Assembly (NCBI GenBank): GCA_035503975.1
Contig: DATJST010000166.1
Coordinates: forward strand, 1-29,495
Length of the DNA: 29,495 bases
From: DATJMJ01 sp035503975
Lineage (GTDB): Bacteria > Actinomycetota > Acidimicrobiia > Acidimicrobiales > Palsa-688
Direction of reading: 5' to 3'
A program made the translations under genes and the position numbers. This document shows positions 1-8,782 of this stretch, piece after piece. The notes under the pieces were generated by a model that worked only from the letters and a program-made list of their open reading frames with translations, was not told the DNA's origin and ran no database searches. The stretch's first letter is position 1; each line of letters begins with the position of its first letter.

Positions 1-444
1 CCTTCCACCTATGAGAGGCTGCAGGCCGAGCTCGACGACCTGCGCACTCGCGGTCGGGTGGACATCGCACGCGATATCGAGGCGGCGCGTGCCCTGGGCG
101 ACCTGTCCGAAAATGGCGACTACCACGCGGCCAAGGACGCCCAAGGCAAGATGGAGGCCCGCATCCGCCAGCTCCAGGCGATGCTCAAGGATGCCGAGGT
201 GGTCGAGGGCGGGCCGGCCGACGAAGTGTCCGCCGGTGTGATCGTGCACCTGCGCTACGTGGGCGACGACGAGGTAGAACGGTACTTGGTGGGCTCTATC
301 GAAGAGCGCGACTCGGGGACGGCCGTAATTTCCCCGGGGTCACCGCTCGGCCAGGCGCTGATGGGCAAGCGCGCCGGCGCGGTGGTCGCTTATGACGCTC
401 CTAGCGGCCAACTCGCGGTCGAGATCGTCGCCGTCGGGGACTAG
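1..444 (+). CDS. greA: Transcription elongation factor GreA (5' end missing)
   Basis: GreA binds the secondary channel of RNA polymerase and stimulates cleavage of backtracked RNA so that stalled complexes resume. The frame is open from base 1, so the start codon and roughly the first ten residues lie outside the window; 147 residues are visible. The N-terminal coiled-coil hairpin carries the acidic tip motif GDLSENGDYHAAKDAQ, which positions the catalytic Mg2+ in this family. The C-terminal FKBP-like domain shows the usual VISPGSPLGQALMGKRAG stretch near its end. The protein ends normally at VAVGD followed by TAG. The next gene starts 160 bp downstream on the same strand and looks unrelated in function. 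Identification is secure; GreB is unlikely because this lineage normally has only GreA. Confidence 0.95.
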   Translation, partial: PSTYERLQAELDDLRTRGRVDIARDIEAARALGDLSENGDYHAAKDAQGKMEARIRQLQAMLKDAEVVEGGPADEVSAGVIVHLRYVGDDEVERYLVGSIEERDSGTAVISPGSPLGQALMGKRAGAVVAYDAPSGQLAVEIVAVGD

Positions 445-543
445 CCGGGCCTTCCCGCACTATCGGCACCTGCTGCCACTTAGAGCAGTCAGCGGCCACG
501 CTTCGTAGTTCACGCCACCAGCGCTTTTCCGGTTTGAACCATT

Positions 544-561
544 CCCCGGCACTGACCGGGG
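544..561 (+). terminator. GC hairpin between greA and the kinase gene (possible terminator)
   Basis: CCCCGG, a six-base loop, then CCGGGG gives a perfect 6-bp stem about 100 bp after the greA stop. No T-tract follows, so it does not fit the classical intrinsic model. It could be a weak U-less terminator, as proposed for some actinobacteria, or chance in GC-rich DNA. Confidence 0.25.
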
Positions 562-588
562 CCGCTGCCCCGCGACGCCTCAACTACC

Positions 589-602
589 GGCCTGAGCAGG
601 CC
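589..602 (+). promoter_or_regulatory. Small hairpin over the ribosome-binding region of the kinase gene
   Basis: GGCCT-gagc-AGGCC is a perfect 5-bp stem with a four-base loop that ends two bases before the ATG at 605. The only Shine-Dalgarno-like bases (AGG at 598-600) lie in the 3' arm of this stem, so folding would partly hide them. This is what the sequence shows; a regulatory role is inference. Confidence 0.3.
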
Positions 603-604
603 GA

Positions 605-3406
605 ATGAGCAGGAGCGGCCATGGGGAACACAGCGTTGTCAGCTTGCCCAGCATGACGGTCCTGCCAGTACGCAGTGACCCGCCGGCGAGGGCCAAGCGC
701 GGGCGGCATAACGCCCGTCTTTTGGCGCGCGGGGGCACCGCTCTGGCTGCCTGCGCGCCGCTCGTGCTCGTGGTCATGTGCGCCCTACCCGGGCACCGCC
801 CACACGACCTGCTGAGCACGCTGCTCAGCCTCATCGCGGCAGCCGTCTTGGTGCTGGCGGCAGCGGTGGCCAGTTCGGAACGCTCCCGCCGGGCCGGGCC
901 TGCGGCGAGCGAGGCCACCGCCTTGCCGGTGCGCCACGGGGAAGTGGGCGAGACGGCCTGTACCCAGGGCCCCGGCCAAGTTCCCGGCCCGGGCCCGGCT
1001 GTGGCCGACGCCCCGCGCATGCCCGACCCCTGGTCGGACCCGGCGGTGACGAGCGTCGAGCGCTGGTCGGCGCGCTGGCCGGGCATCGCCGGGGTAAGCG
1101 CCGTCTCATGGTGGGCGGCCCGGCTAGGTGCGGCCGGCCTTTTGGCCACCGTGGGCCTGCAAGCTGCCGGTGTCACCGGTGCCCCGTGGGCAGCTGCGGC
1201 CACCGTGGCCGTGCTTGCGGTGGTATCGGTCGCCCCTGCGGGCCGGCACCTGGCCCGCGGCGCACTCGGCGTGGTTGCCCTGGCTGGGCTCGCGGTCACT
1301 GCTGCCGGTGCCTTCGCCGTCCTGCGCGGGCAGCTGACCGCGCCCATCCTCCCGGCTGGCCCTTTCCTGCCGGTCAGGAACAGCGGCGGCACGGTCGCTG
1401 ACGAAGCAGCCACAACAGTCGTCCTCATCTGCCTCGCCGCCACCTGCCTGCCCGCATTTACCGCCGCCCGCGGCGGCGCGCGGGCGCGCCTGGGTAAGGC
1501 CGTGACCGGGGCCGTGATGAGCACCTCGGTCCTCTGCTGGGCCTTGGTTGTGCCCTTGCTGCTGCGCGCTGCCGGGTTCTCGCCCCTCGGCATCACGCTC
1601 TACGGGGGCCCGGGCGCGCTGGCCAGGGCGTTGTCCGCTGTGCTGGCCCCGGCGTCGGGCGCGGGTGCGCCTGGCGCAGCTCACGCAGTATTGCTTGTGG
1701 CCTGCCTGGCGGGGGCGCTGGGCGCGGTCGCCGGAGGGACCGGGCTGGCAGAGTGCGCTCTGGGCGCCTACCTGTCCACCCGAGCCGGGCGCCATGGCCC
1801 GGCCGCCGCGGGCTCGGCTACCCCGGCCCCGCCGTGGCTGGCGAAAAAGTTGCCGTGGCGCGGTGTGGCGGCGATCGGCGCGTCGAGCGCGGCCGGGGCG
1901 GCAGCGGTGGCTTACGCCGGCCCGCGTGATTGGCTCGTGGTCGCCCTTGGCGGGCTAGCAACGAGCGCGCTCGCGCTGTGCACCTTGGCCCCTCCTGTAA
2001 TGCGCAGGTGCCAGCACGTCCCGAGCGTCGTCCGCGCGGTCGTAGCCACACTTTGGGCTTTGGTGGTGACCGCAGCCATCGGCTCGGCCGGCCCGAGCGC
2101 GCTGGCGCTCGACGGGATCGCCTGCCTTTCGGGAGCATTCGCCCTTGGCTGGCGCGGGCAAAACATCAAAGGGCGCTGGCGGCCGCGCCACACGGCCATC
2201 CCCTGGGGGACGGCGGCGACCGCCCTGGTCACCACCAGCGCGGTGACGGCTCTCGAGGTCGTGGCCGTCGGCAGGCCATCGGCGTCGGGCATCTGGCATG
2301 GGCTCGGCGTGCTCGTCATGGCGGCGGGCATAGTCGTACTTGCGGTGGTCCCGGCGACCTCGCGGCTCCGGGTCGAGCACCTGGCCTACACCATGTCCGC
2401 GCTGACTCAAAAGACGCTGCCGGCGCTCATAGGTACCCTCGAAGCCGTAGCCAGTGGGGAACCGGGGCGCACCCCGCCAACCGCTGCCCTCTCCGACCTG
2501 AAGGCGGCAACGCGTCCGCTCGAGACCGAGCTCGGCGCCTACCGCGGCTCCGACGAGGTGCTCGCCCTCACACAGGCCCTGGTGGAGGCGTCGCACCAGA
2601 TCCAGCGCTTGGGCCAGGCGGTGGAGGCGGTGGCCCGCCTGGACGGGCAACGCCTGGAAGAGCTGGTCGAGGAACGCACGGCCGCCCTTTCCAGCGTCAA
2701 CCGCCACCTTGTCGACTCTCAGTGGCGCCGTCGCCAGCTGCTCGACCGCACCGTGCGGGTAGCCGAAGGTGAGCGCGCCCGGATAGCCGCCAACCTGCAC
2801 GACGGGCCGGTCCAGCGCTTGGCATCGCTCGGGTTGATCCTGGACCGCTGCCGCCTCCGGCTGGACCGCGACGATCAAGCCGGTGCCCGCGAACTGGTGA
2901 AACGAGCTCGCACGTCGTTGAGCGACGAGATCCACAGCCTGCGCCGGATGATGAGCGAGCTACGCCCGCCGATCCTGGACGAAGGTGGTCTCGAGGCGGC
3001 CCTGCGCGACCATCTCTCGGCCTGGAGCCAGGCGACCGGTGTGGAGGGGCGCTTCGAGGCTGGGCCTCGCCCACCTCTCAGCCCCAACAGCGAAACGGTC
3101 ATGTACCGCGTGGTGCAAGAGGCGTTGGCCAATGTGGCCAAGCACGCGCGCGCCAGCCTGACCACGGTCACTATCAGCGGAGTTGGCGCCGGCGTCCAAG
3201 TCGTCGTGCGGGACAATGGCAAGGGCTTCTCCACTCCGTCGCAGCCCGACCTGCTCCGCAGCGGCCACTTCGGCCTGGTCGTGATGCGCGAGCGCGTCGA
3301 GCTGGCGGCGGGCAAGTTCGAGGTGCAAAGTGCCCCCCGCACGGGCACCGAAGTGGTCATTTGGGTACCTGGCAGCTCGTCGCGCGAGCCACTGGAGGCA
3401 GCATGA
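605..3406 (+). CDS. Polytopic membrane sensor histidine kinase, NarL/DegS type (HisKA_3-HATPase)
   Basis: A 933-residue membrane kinase. Residues about 40-590 are very hydrophobic and contain about 12-14 candidate transmembrane segments, interrupted by a soluble Pro/Gly-rich stretch near 90-150. A coiled linker (about 660-720) leads into a HisKA_3 dimerisation domain with phospho-acceptor His732 in NLHDGPVQRLASLG. The ATPase domain follows, with N box EALANVAKHA, G1 box DNGKGF and G2-like GHFGLVVMRERVE. The catalytic parts look intact. The stop overlaps the next start as ATGA, so kinase and receiver are translationally coupled. NarL-type kinases usually pair with LuxR-type DNA-binding regulators, but the two coupled regulators here have no DNA-binding domain. 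The membrane part is too large for a simple sensor and may derive from a transporter (see findings). ATG 605 is preferred; ATG 653 has no ribosome-binding site. The signal is unknown. Confidence 0.88.
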   Translation: MSRSGHGEHSVVSLPSMTVLPVRSDPPARAKRGRHNARLLARGGTALAACAPLVLVVMCALPGHRPHDLLSTLLSLIAAAVLVLAAAVASSERSRRAGPAASEATALPVRHGEVGETACTQGPGQVPGPGPAVADAPRMPDPWSDPAVTSVERWSARWPGIAGVSAVSWWAARLGAAGLLATVGLQAAGVTGAPWAAAATVAVLAVVSVAPAGRHLARGALGVVALAGLAVTAAGAFAVLRGQLTAPILPAGPFLPVRNSGGTVADEAATTVVLICLAATCLPAFTAARGGARARLGKAVTGAVMSTSVLCWALVVPLLLRAAGFSPLGITLYGGPGALARALSAVLAPASGAGAPGAAHAVLLVACLAGALGAVAGGTGLAECALGAYLSTRAGRHGPAAAGSATPAPPWLAKKLPWRGVAAIGASSAAGAAAVAYAGPRDWLVVALGGLATSALALCTLAPPVMRRCQHVPSVVRAVVATLWALVVTAAIGSAGPSALALDGIACLSGAFALGWRGQNIKGRWRPRHTAIPWGTAATALVTTSAVTALEVVAVGRPSASGIWHGLGVLVMAAGIVVLAVVPATSRLRVEHLAYTMSALTQKTLPALIGTLEAVASGEPGRTPPTAALSDLKAATRPLETELGAYRGSDEVLALTQALVEASHQIQRLGQAVEAVARLDGQRLEELVEERTAALSSVNRHLVDSQWRRRQLLDRTVRVAEGERARIAANLHDGPVQRLASLGLILDRCRLRLDRDDQAGARELVKRARTSLSDEIHSLRRMMSELRPPILDEGGLEAALRDHLSAWSQATGVEGRFEAGPRPPLSPNSETVMYRVVQEALANVAKHARASLTTVTISGVGAGVQVVVRDNGKGFSTPSQPDLLRSGHFGLVVMRERVELAAGKFEVQSAPRTGTEVVIWVPGSSSREPLEAA

Positions 3407-3858
3407 CCCCGCCACCGCACGAGCCGGCGCCCGCCATATGGGGCCTGGGCTTGGACATGGCGACGACCAGCACGCCCCGCTTGGTGGTGGTGGACGACGA
3501 CACGCAGGTAGCCGAGGAGCTAGCCGGGCTCTTCAGCGATGTCGGCTACGACGTGGCAGGGGTCGCGTACGCCGCCGAACAGGGGATCGACCTGGTGGAG
3601 CGGACGCGGCCCGACCTGGTGGTCATGGACGTGCGGATGGACGGCATGAGCGGTACCGAGGCGGCCGAGGTGCTGCGGCGCGACCATCCCGAGGTGCCCG
3701 TGGTGCTGCTCTCCGCCTATGCCGACGAAGGGATAGTCAGGGCCGCCGAGGCAGTCGACGTGGCGGCTTACCTCGTCAAGGGCTGCTCGGCGGACGAGCT
3801 GCTATCGACCGTTGGGACCGTGATCAAACAGAGCCAGAGCAAACGGAGGTCGGCGTGA
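3403..3858 (+). CDS. Stand-alone response regulator receiver protein (CheY-like)
   Basis: A 151-residue protein made of one receiver domain after a Pro-rich N-terminal tail of about 22 residues. It has the acidic pocket VVVDDD, the phospho-acceptor Asp76 in VVMDVRMDGMSG, the conserved Ser in LLSAYAD and Lys126 in YLVKG. No output domain follows: after the receiver only a short basic tail ending KRRSA remains. It probably acts by protein contact or as a phosphate shuttle or sink between the upstream kinase and the downstream receiver-EAL protein; this is inference. ATG 3403 overlaps the kinase stop (ATGA) and is preceded by GGAGG at 3394-3398, which favours it over a longer frame opening at 3361 inside the kinase. 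ATG 3457 is a possible shorter start. Confidence 0.88.
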   Translation: MTPPPHEPAPAIWGLGLDMATTSTPRLVVVDDDTQVAEELAGLFSDVGYDVAGVAYAAEQGIDLVERTRPDLVVMDVRMDGMSGTEAAEVLRRDHPEVPVVLLSAYADEGIVRAAEAVDVAAYLVKGCSADELLSTVGTVIKQSQSKRRSA

Positions 3859-5108
3859 GCCTCTTGGGCCGGTGGTCCACTGGCGCCCGTCCTGGCGGTG
3901 AGGGCCCGGCCCCATCTCGGCCGGCACCACCGCCCGGGCTCCGGGTCTTCACCGTGCTCATCGCCGACGACGCTGCGTCCACCCGCGACGGCTTGGCGGA
4001 GCTGCTCGAAGACACGTCGGACCTGGTATGCGTCGCATCCGTGCCCGACGCTGATGCGGCGGTCGCGGAAGCCGCCCGCTTCCAACCCGACGTCGCGGTA
4101 CTGGACGTGTTCATGCCCGGCGGCGGGGGCCTCGGGGCGGCACTCGGTATCCGCGAGGTGGCCCCCCGCACGAGGATATTGGCCTACTCGGCCGCCTCGG
4201 ACCGCGCCTCGGTCGTGCAGATGCTCCGCAACGGCGCCCGCGGCTACCTGGTCAAAGGCGCACCCGCCCAGGACCTGCTCGACGGCCTGCGGAGCTGTGC
4301 CGAGGGCTCGACGGCGCTGTCTGATGGGCTCTCAGGGCACTTGATCGCCGAGATGGGCGAGCTAGGCCGGGCCGAGCAGGCCTGCAGCGCCGCGGCCAGG
4401 GCACGCTATGAACGACTGTCCCTCTTGCTCCAGCCAGGGTGCTCGTCGCCGACCTACCAGCCCGTCGTCCACCTCCGTTCCGGCTGCGTGGCCGGGTACG
4501 AGGCCTTGACGGACTTCGCCCGGGAACCGGCCCGCTCGACCGAGGACATCTTTCGCGAGGCTCACCAAGTGGGGCTCGGCGTCGAGCTTGAACTGCACAC
4601 GGCCAGCCTCGCCGTCGCAGGCTTCGAGAGCGAACTACTCCGTAACCCCCACACCTACCTCGCCGTGAACGCCTCGCCGGGCCTGCTTTACCGGCCAGCG
4701 CTGCTCGAAGTCCTCTCCGCGCTGCCTGCCAAGCGGGTGATCGTCGAGATCACCGAGCAGCACCAGTTCGACTCCTACGACCAGCTGCGGGAGACCGTGT
4801 GCCTCGTGCACGAGCGGGGCATGCGTGTGGCCGTCGACGACATGGGCAGCGGGTTCGCCGGGCTGCAGCGCCTGGTAGACGTGCGGCCCGAGATCGTCAA
4901 GCTCGACCGGGCGCTCACCAGCCAGATCGACACCGACCCGCCACGCCGCGCACTGGTGACCGCCATGCGGCAGTTCGCCGACGACATGGGGATCACGGTT
5001 GTGGCCGAGGGCATCGAGCGCCAGGAACAGCTCCTGGTCTTGCGCGACATCGGCATCGACTGCGGCCAGGGCTACCTGCTCGGGCGCCCGGCGCCGCTCG
5101 CGCCCTGA
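3855..5108 (+). CDS. Receiver-EAL protein, probable cyclic di-GMP phosphodiesterase
   Basis: A 417-residue cytoplasmic regulator. An N-terminal receiver domain (about 30-145) has the acidic pair in LIADDAAS, phospho-acceptor Asp84 in VLDVFMPG and Lys134 in YLVKGA. A linker leads to an EAL domain (about 195-417) that hydrolyses cyclic di-GMP in this family. Key residues are kept: the EAL triad itself (Glu216 in GYEALTDF), Asn in LAVNASP, Glu in IVEITEQ, the metal pair Asp328-Asp329 in VDDMGSG, Lys in IVKLDR, Glu in VVAEGIE, and QGYLLGRP near the end. There is no GGDEF domain, so degradation rather than synthesis is expected. GTG 3855 overlaps the previous stop as GTGA, with GGAGG at 3845-3849. 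The operon would couple kinase phosphorylation to cyclic di-GMP level. A much longer frame opening at 3330 runs antiparallel to no known domain and is rejected as the start. Confidence 0.9.
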   Translation: MSLLGRWSTGARPGGEGPAPSRPAPPPGLRVFTVLIADDAASTRDGLAELLEDTSDLVCVASVPDADAAVAEAARFQPDVAVLDVFMPGGGGLGAALGIREVAPRTRILAYSAASDRASVVQMLRNGARGYLVKGAPAQDLLDGLRSCAEGSTALSDGLSGHLIAEMGELGRAEQACSAAARARYERLSLLLQPGCSSPTYQPVVHLRSGCVAGYEALTDFAREPARSTEDIFREAHQVGLGVELELHTASLAVAGFESELLRNPHTYLAVNASPGLLYRPALLEVLSALPAKRVIVEITEQHQFDSYDQLRETVCLVHERGMRVAVDDMGSGFAGLQRLVDVRPEIVKLDRALTSQIDTDPPRRALVTAMRQFADDMGITVVAEGIERQEQLLVLRDIGIDCGQGYLLGRPAPLAP

Positions 5109-5148
5109 TCTCCGCAGAATTGAGGAAATAAGCCGTTCGGTGCTGCCC

Positions 5149-5162
5149 TAGCATTAATTCGG
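5149..5162 (+). promoter_or_regulatory. Candidate -10 box for a leaderless metH message
   Basis: TAGCAT at 5149-5154 fits the TANNNT -10 pattern and lies 7 bases before the GTG at 5162, so transcription would begin at or one base before the start codon. No Shine-Dalgarno sequence is suitably placed; GAGG near 5122 is too far. TTGAGG at 5120-5125 is 23 bp upstream, too far for a normal -35. No room exists for a riboswitch in the 53-bp gap. Confidence 0.5.
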
Positions 5163-8100
5163 TGACCTGCACTTCGTCGAGCTACCTGGATGCCGTCCAC
5201 GACAGTGTCGTGATCTTCGATGGGGCGACGGGTACCAATATCCAGCTCCTCGGCCTCTCTCCGGACGACTTTGGCGGGCCGGCGCTGGAAGGGTGCAACG
5301 AAGTCCTCTGCGCCACGCGAGCGGACCTGGTGGCCGGGCTCTACCAGTCCTTCTACGACGTCGGTTGCCAGGTGGTCGAGACCAACAGTTTTGGCAGCCT
5401 GCCCTGGGTGCTCGCCGAGTACGGCCTGGCAGAACGCGCCCGGGAGCTGTGCCGGCTGGCCGCCGAGATCGCCCGCGACGTGGCGGGCGGCTACGCCGGC
5501 CCCAAGTGGGTCGCCGGGTCGCTCGGGCCCGGTACCAAGCTCGCGTCCCTGGGGCAGATCGCCTTCACTGACATGCGCGACGGCTACGCGGAGGCGGCCC
5601 GCGGCCTGCTCGAAGGCGGAGTTGACCTCGTCGTGTTCGACACCGTCCAGGACCTGCTCCAAGCCAAGGCGGCCGTTATCGGGGCGCGGCGGGCCATGGC
5701 CGACGTCGGCCGCGCCGTGCCGGTCCAGGTCCAGGTCACGATCGAGACCACCGGTCGCATGCTCATGGGCACCGAGATCGGGGCGGCGCTTACTACTCTG
5801 GATGCGCTCCGCCCCGATGTGATCGGCATGAACTGTGCCACCGGTCCCGCAGAGATGGGCGAGCACCTGCGCTACCTGAGCGCGCACAGCCGGTTGCCGA
5901 TCGCTTGCCTTCCCAACGCCGGCCTGCCCTCGGTCGTCGACGGAAGGATGCACTACGACCTGACGCCGGCCCAGCTGGCCGACTACCACCACCGCTTCGT
6001 CACCGAGCTCGGGGTACGTGTCGTCGGTGGCTGCTGCGGCACCACGCCCGCCCACCTCAAAGCGGTGGTCGAGGCGCTCGACGGAGCCATGCCGGCGCAG
6101 CGCCGGCCCGACTTCGAGCCGGGGTGTGCATCGCTCTACAGCCATGTGCCCTACGACCAGGCTCCCTCGGTGCTCAATATCGGCGAGCGCACCAACGCCA
6201 ACGGCTCGAAGCGCTTCCGGGAAGCCATGCTGGCCGGCGACTGGGAAGGGTGCGTCACCCTTGCCAAGGATGCGCTGCGCGCCGGGAGCCACGTCCTGGA
6301 CGTATGCGTCGACTACACCGGGGCCGATGGAGTAGCCGACATGGCCGAAGTGGCCAGCCGGTTCGCCACCCAGTCCACCCTGCCGGTCATGCTCGACTCG
6401 ACGGAGGCGCCCGTCATCGAGTGCGGCCTGCAGCGCGTCGCCGGCAAGCCGATCATCAATTCGGTCAACCTGGAAGAAGGCGACGCGCCCGGGACCCGGC
6501 TCGACCTGTTCCTGTCCCTGGCCCGGGACTACGGAGCAGCCGTCGTGTGCACCTGCATCGACACCGAAGGCCAGGCCCGCACGGCGGAGTGGAAACTCCG
6601 GGCCGCGCGGGCCATTTACGACCTCGCCACGGACCGCTACGGGATCCGGGCCGAAGACCTTTTCTTTGACGCTCTGGCCTTACCGGTGAGCACCGGTATG
6701 GAGGAGAGCCGGCGCGACGGCATCGAGACCATCGAGGGCATCCGGCTGATCAAGCGCGAGCTGCCTGGAGTGCGCACTCTGCTCGGTATCTCCAACGTTT
6801 CGTTCGGCCTCAACCCGGCTGCGCGCCAAGCCCTCAACTCGGTTTTCCTGCACGAGTGCCAGCGAGCTGGGCTCGACGCGGCCATCGTCAACTCGGCCCG
6901 AGTCGTGCCGCTCGACCGCATCGCCCCCGAGGCGGTGCAGGTCTGCTTGGACCTGGTTTATGACCGCCGCGACCCGGGGCGCGGGTACGACCCGCTGTCG
7001 GAGCTTTTGCGCCTGTTCGAGGGCGTGCGCTCCGAGGGGCCGGCAGCCGAGGACCGCAGTGACTGGCCGGTGGACCGCCGGCTCGAGCAGCGCGTCGTCG
7101 ACGGGGCCCGCGACGGCCTCGAAGCCGAGCTCGACGAGATCCTGTCGGCCGGCGTTGCTGCCCTCGAGGTCGTAAATGGCCCGCTGATGGCCGGTATGAA
7201 AACGGTCGGCGACCTTTTCGGCTCAGGACGGATGCAGCTTCCTTTCGTGCTCCAGTCGGCCGAGGTGATGAAGAACGCGGTCTCCTACCTCGAGCCGCAT
7301 ATGGCCAGGAGCGGTGAAAGGGGGAAGGGAAAGGTCGTGCTGGCGACGGTGCGCGGCGACGTGCACGACATCGGCAAAAACCTCGTCGACATCATCTTGA
7401 CCAACAACGGCTACCAGGTCCACAACCTCGGCATAAAGGTGCCGATCGCAGACATGATCGCCAAGGCGGACGAAGTGGGCGCGGACGTGATCGGGATGTC
7501 CGGGCTGCTCGTCAAATCAACGCTGATAATGCGCGACAACCTCATCGAGCTCAACGACCGTGGTCTCCACCATTACCCCGTGATACTCGGGGGGGCGGCC
7601 CTGACCCGGACATACGTAGAGCGAGACTTGCGCTCGGAGTACAAAGGCCGGCTGTTCTACGGCAAGGATGCTTTCGAAGGTTTGCGCACGATCGACCGCC
7701 TGGTTGAGCTGCGCCGCACGGGCGCACCCGACCCCGACTTTGGGCGCGCCCCGGGCGGCCGGGCCGGTGTCGCGCCGCGCGGAGGCCGCTACAGCACTGC
7801 CGTTCCCGAACCGGTGCCGGAGCGACCGCGCCGGGCCCCCTCGGTGAGCTCGGACAACCCGGTCTTCCGGCCCCCGTTCGTCGGGGCCCGAGTCGAGCGC
7901 GGCATTGCCCTAGACCAAATAGCCGCTTATCTCAATGAGACTTCGCTCTTCCGCAACCAGTGGGGCTACCGGCCGCTGGCCGGTGAAAAAGACGCCATGT
8001 TCAAGCAGCGGGTCCGGGCGGTACTGCGCGAGCAACTCGCGGCCGCACGTGAGGCTGACGTCCTGCGCCCGGCAGTGGCTTACGGGTACTTCCCGGCCAA

Positions 8101-8719
8101 TTCCGAGGGCGACGACTTGGTCATCTGGGAGGACGAGGCCCGCCGGACCGAGCTGGCACGGTTCAGGTTCCCGCGCCAGGGTGCCGACCCGTGGCTGTGC
8201 ATCGCGGACTTTTTCAAGCCCGCGGCATCCGGCGAGGTCGACTACGCCAGCTTCCACGTCGTCACCATGGGCCCAGCGGCGTCGGACCGGGCGGCCGAAT
8301 TGTTCCGTAGCGACCGCTACAACGAGTACCTGCACCTGCACGGCCTGTCGGTGGAGATGACTGAGGCTCTGGCCGAGTACTGGCACAGGCGCATCCGCGA
8401 AGAGTGGGGGTTCGCGGACGAAGACGGCCCCAGTTTGGCTGGGCTGTTCCGCCAGCAGTACCGGGGAGGACGCTACTCATGGGGCTACCCGGCGTGCCCG
8501 GAACTGGAGGACAACGCCCGCTGTGCCTGGCTGCTCGGCGCCGAGCGCATCGGGGTCGATTGCAGCGAGGACACCTCGTGGCAGTTCCACCCAGAACAGA
8601 CCACAGCCGCGATCATCTGCCATCACCCCCAAGCCAAGTACTTCGTGGTCCGCCGCACGACTGCGCTCCCCGACGGAGCGGGCGCCAGCGAGGCGGAGGC
8701 GGCGGAGGCGGGCGGATGA
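5162..8719 (+). CDS. metH: Cobalamin-dependent methionine synthase MetH
   Basis: Transfers the methyl group of 5-methyltetrahydrofolate through cobalamin to homocysteine, giving methionine. At 1185 residues it is close to the 1227 of the E. coli enzyme, and all modules are present in order. The homocysteine domain (about 1-320) has zinc ligands Cys225 (GMNCATGP) and Cys291-Cys292 (GGCCGTTP). The folate domain begins NIGERTNANGSKRF. The cap and B12 domain (about 640-880) has LQSAEVMKNAVSYLEPHM and DVHDIGK, with His735 as lower cobalt ligand. A Pro/Arg-rich linker leads to the AdoMet activation domain (about 890-1175), with LVIWEDEARRTEL and RYSWGYPACPELED. The activation domain means it can repair oxidised cob(II)alamin. 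GTG 5162 is the only sensible start and has no ribosome-binding site, in line with a leaderless message. metF and cobalamin genes are not in this window. Confidence 0.97.
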   Translation: MTCTSSSYLDAVHDSVVIFDGATGTNIQLLGLSPDDFGGPALEGCNEVLCATRADLVAGLYQSFYDVGCQVVETNSFGSLPWVLAEYGLAERARELCRLAAEIARDVAGGYAGPKWVAGSLGPGTKLASLGQIAFTDMRDGYAEAARGLLEGGVDLVVFDTVQDLLQAKAAVIGARRAMADVGRAVPVQVQVTIETTGRMLMGTEIGAALTTLDALRPDVIGMNCATGPAEMGEHLRYLSAHSRLPIACLPNAGLPSVVDGRMHYDLTPAQLADYHHRFVTELGVRVVGGCCGTTPAHLKAVVEALDGAMPAQRRPDFEPGCASLYSHVPYDQAPSVLNIGERTNANGSKRFREAMLAGDWEGCVTLAKDALRAGSHVLDVCVDYTGADGVADMAEVASRFATQSTLPVMLDSTEAPVIECGLQRVAGKPIINSVNLEEGDAPGTRLDLFLSLARDYGAAVVCTCIDTEGQARTAEWKLRAARAIYDLATDRYGIRAEDLFFDALALPVSTGMEESRRDGIETIEGIRLIKRELPGVRTLLGISNVSFGLNPAARQALNSVFLHECQRAGLDAAIVNSARVVPLDRIAPEAVQVCLDLVYDRRDPGRGYDPLSELLRLFEGVRSEGPAAEDRSDWPVDRRLEQRVVDGARDGLEAELDEILSAGVAALEVVNGPLMAGMKTVGDLFGSGRMQLPFVLQSAEVMKNAVSYLEPHMARSGERGKGKVVLATVRGDVHDIGKNLVDIILTNNGYQVHNLGIKVPIADMIAKADEVGADVIGMSGLLVKSTLIMRDNLIELNDRGLHHYPVILGGAALTRTYVERDLRSEYKGRLFYGKDAFEGLRTIDRLVELRRTGAPDPDFGRAPGGRAGVAPRGGRYSTAVPEPVPERPRRAPSVSSDNPVFRPPFVGARVERGIALDQIAAYLNETSLFRNQWGYRPLAGEKDAMFKQRVRAVLREQLAAAREADVLRPAVAYGYFPANSEGDDLVIWEDEARRTELARFRFPRQGADPWLCIADFFKPAASGEVDYASFHVVTMGPAASDRAAELFRSDRYNEYLHLHGLSVEMTEALAEYWHRRIREEWGFADEDGPSLAGLFRQQYRGGRYSWGYPACPELEDNARCAWLLGAERIGVDCSEDTSWQFHPEQTTAAIICHHPQAKYFVVRRTTALPDGAGASEAEAAEAGG

Positions 8720-8748
8720 CTGTCGCGGAGCGCTACAGGGACGGCCTT

Positions 8749-8760
8749 GCGCCGCGGCGC
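8749..8760. other. 12-bp perfect palindrome between convergent metH and apbE
   Basis: GCGCCGCGGCGC lies in the 63-bp gap between the two convergent stop codons. It could help stop transcription from both sides, but it has no loop and no T-tract, and such palindromes occur by chance at this GC content. Confidence 0.2.
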
Positions 8761-8782
8761 GGCCGCCGGCCGGGCGCTCGGG

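Noticed and set aside
580..1596. Long minus-strand frame inside the kinase gene, with others like it at 1955-2935 and 1124-1795
   Set aside because: Arg/Ala/Pro-rich shadow translation of GC-rich DNA; the plus-strand frame carries clear kinase motifs.
5109..5161. Cobalamin or SAM riboswitch before metH
   Set aside because: Only 53 bases separate the genes and the start seems leaderless; there is no room for either fold.
5072..6292. 406-residue minus-strand frame antisense to the REC-EAL end and metH
   Set aside because: The plus strand encodes conserved MetH domains here; the antisense product shows no family motif.
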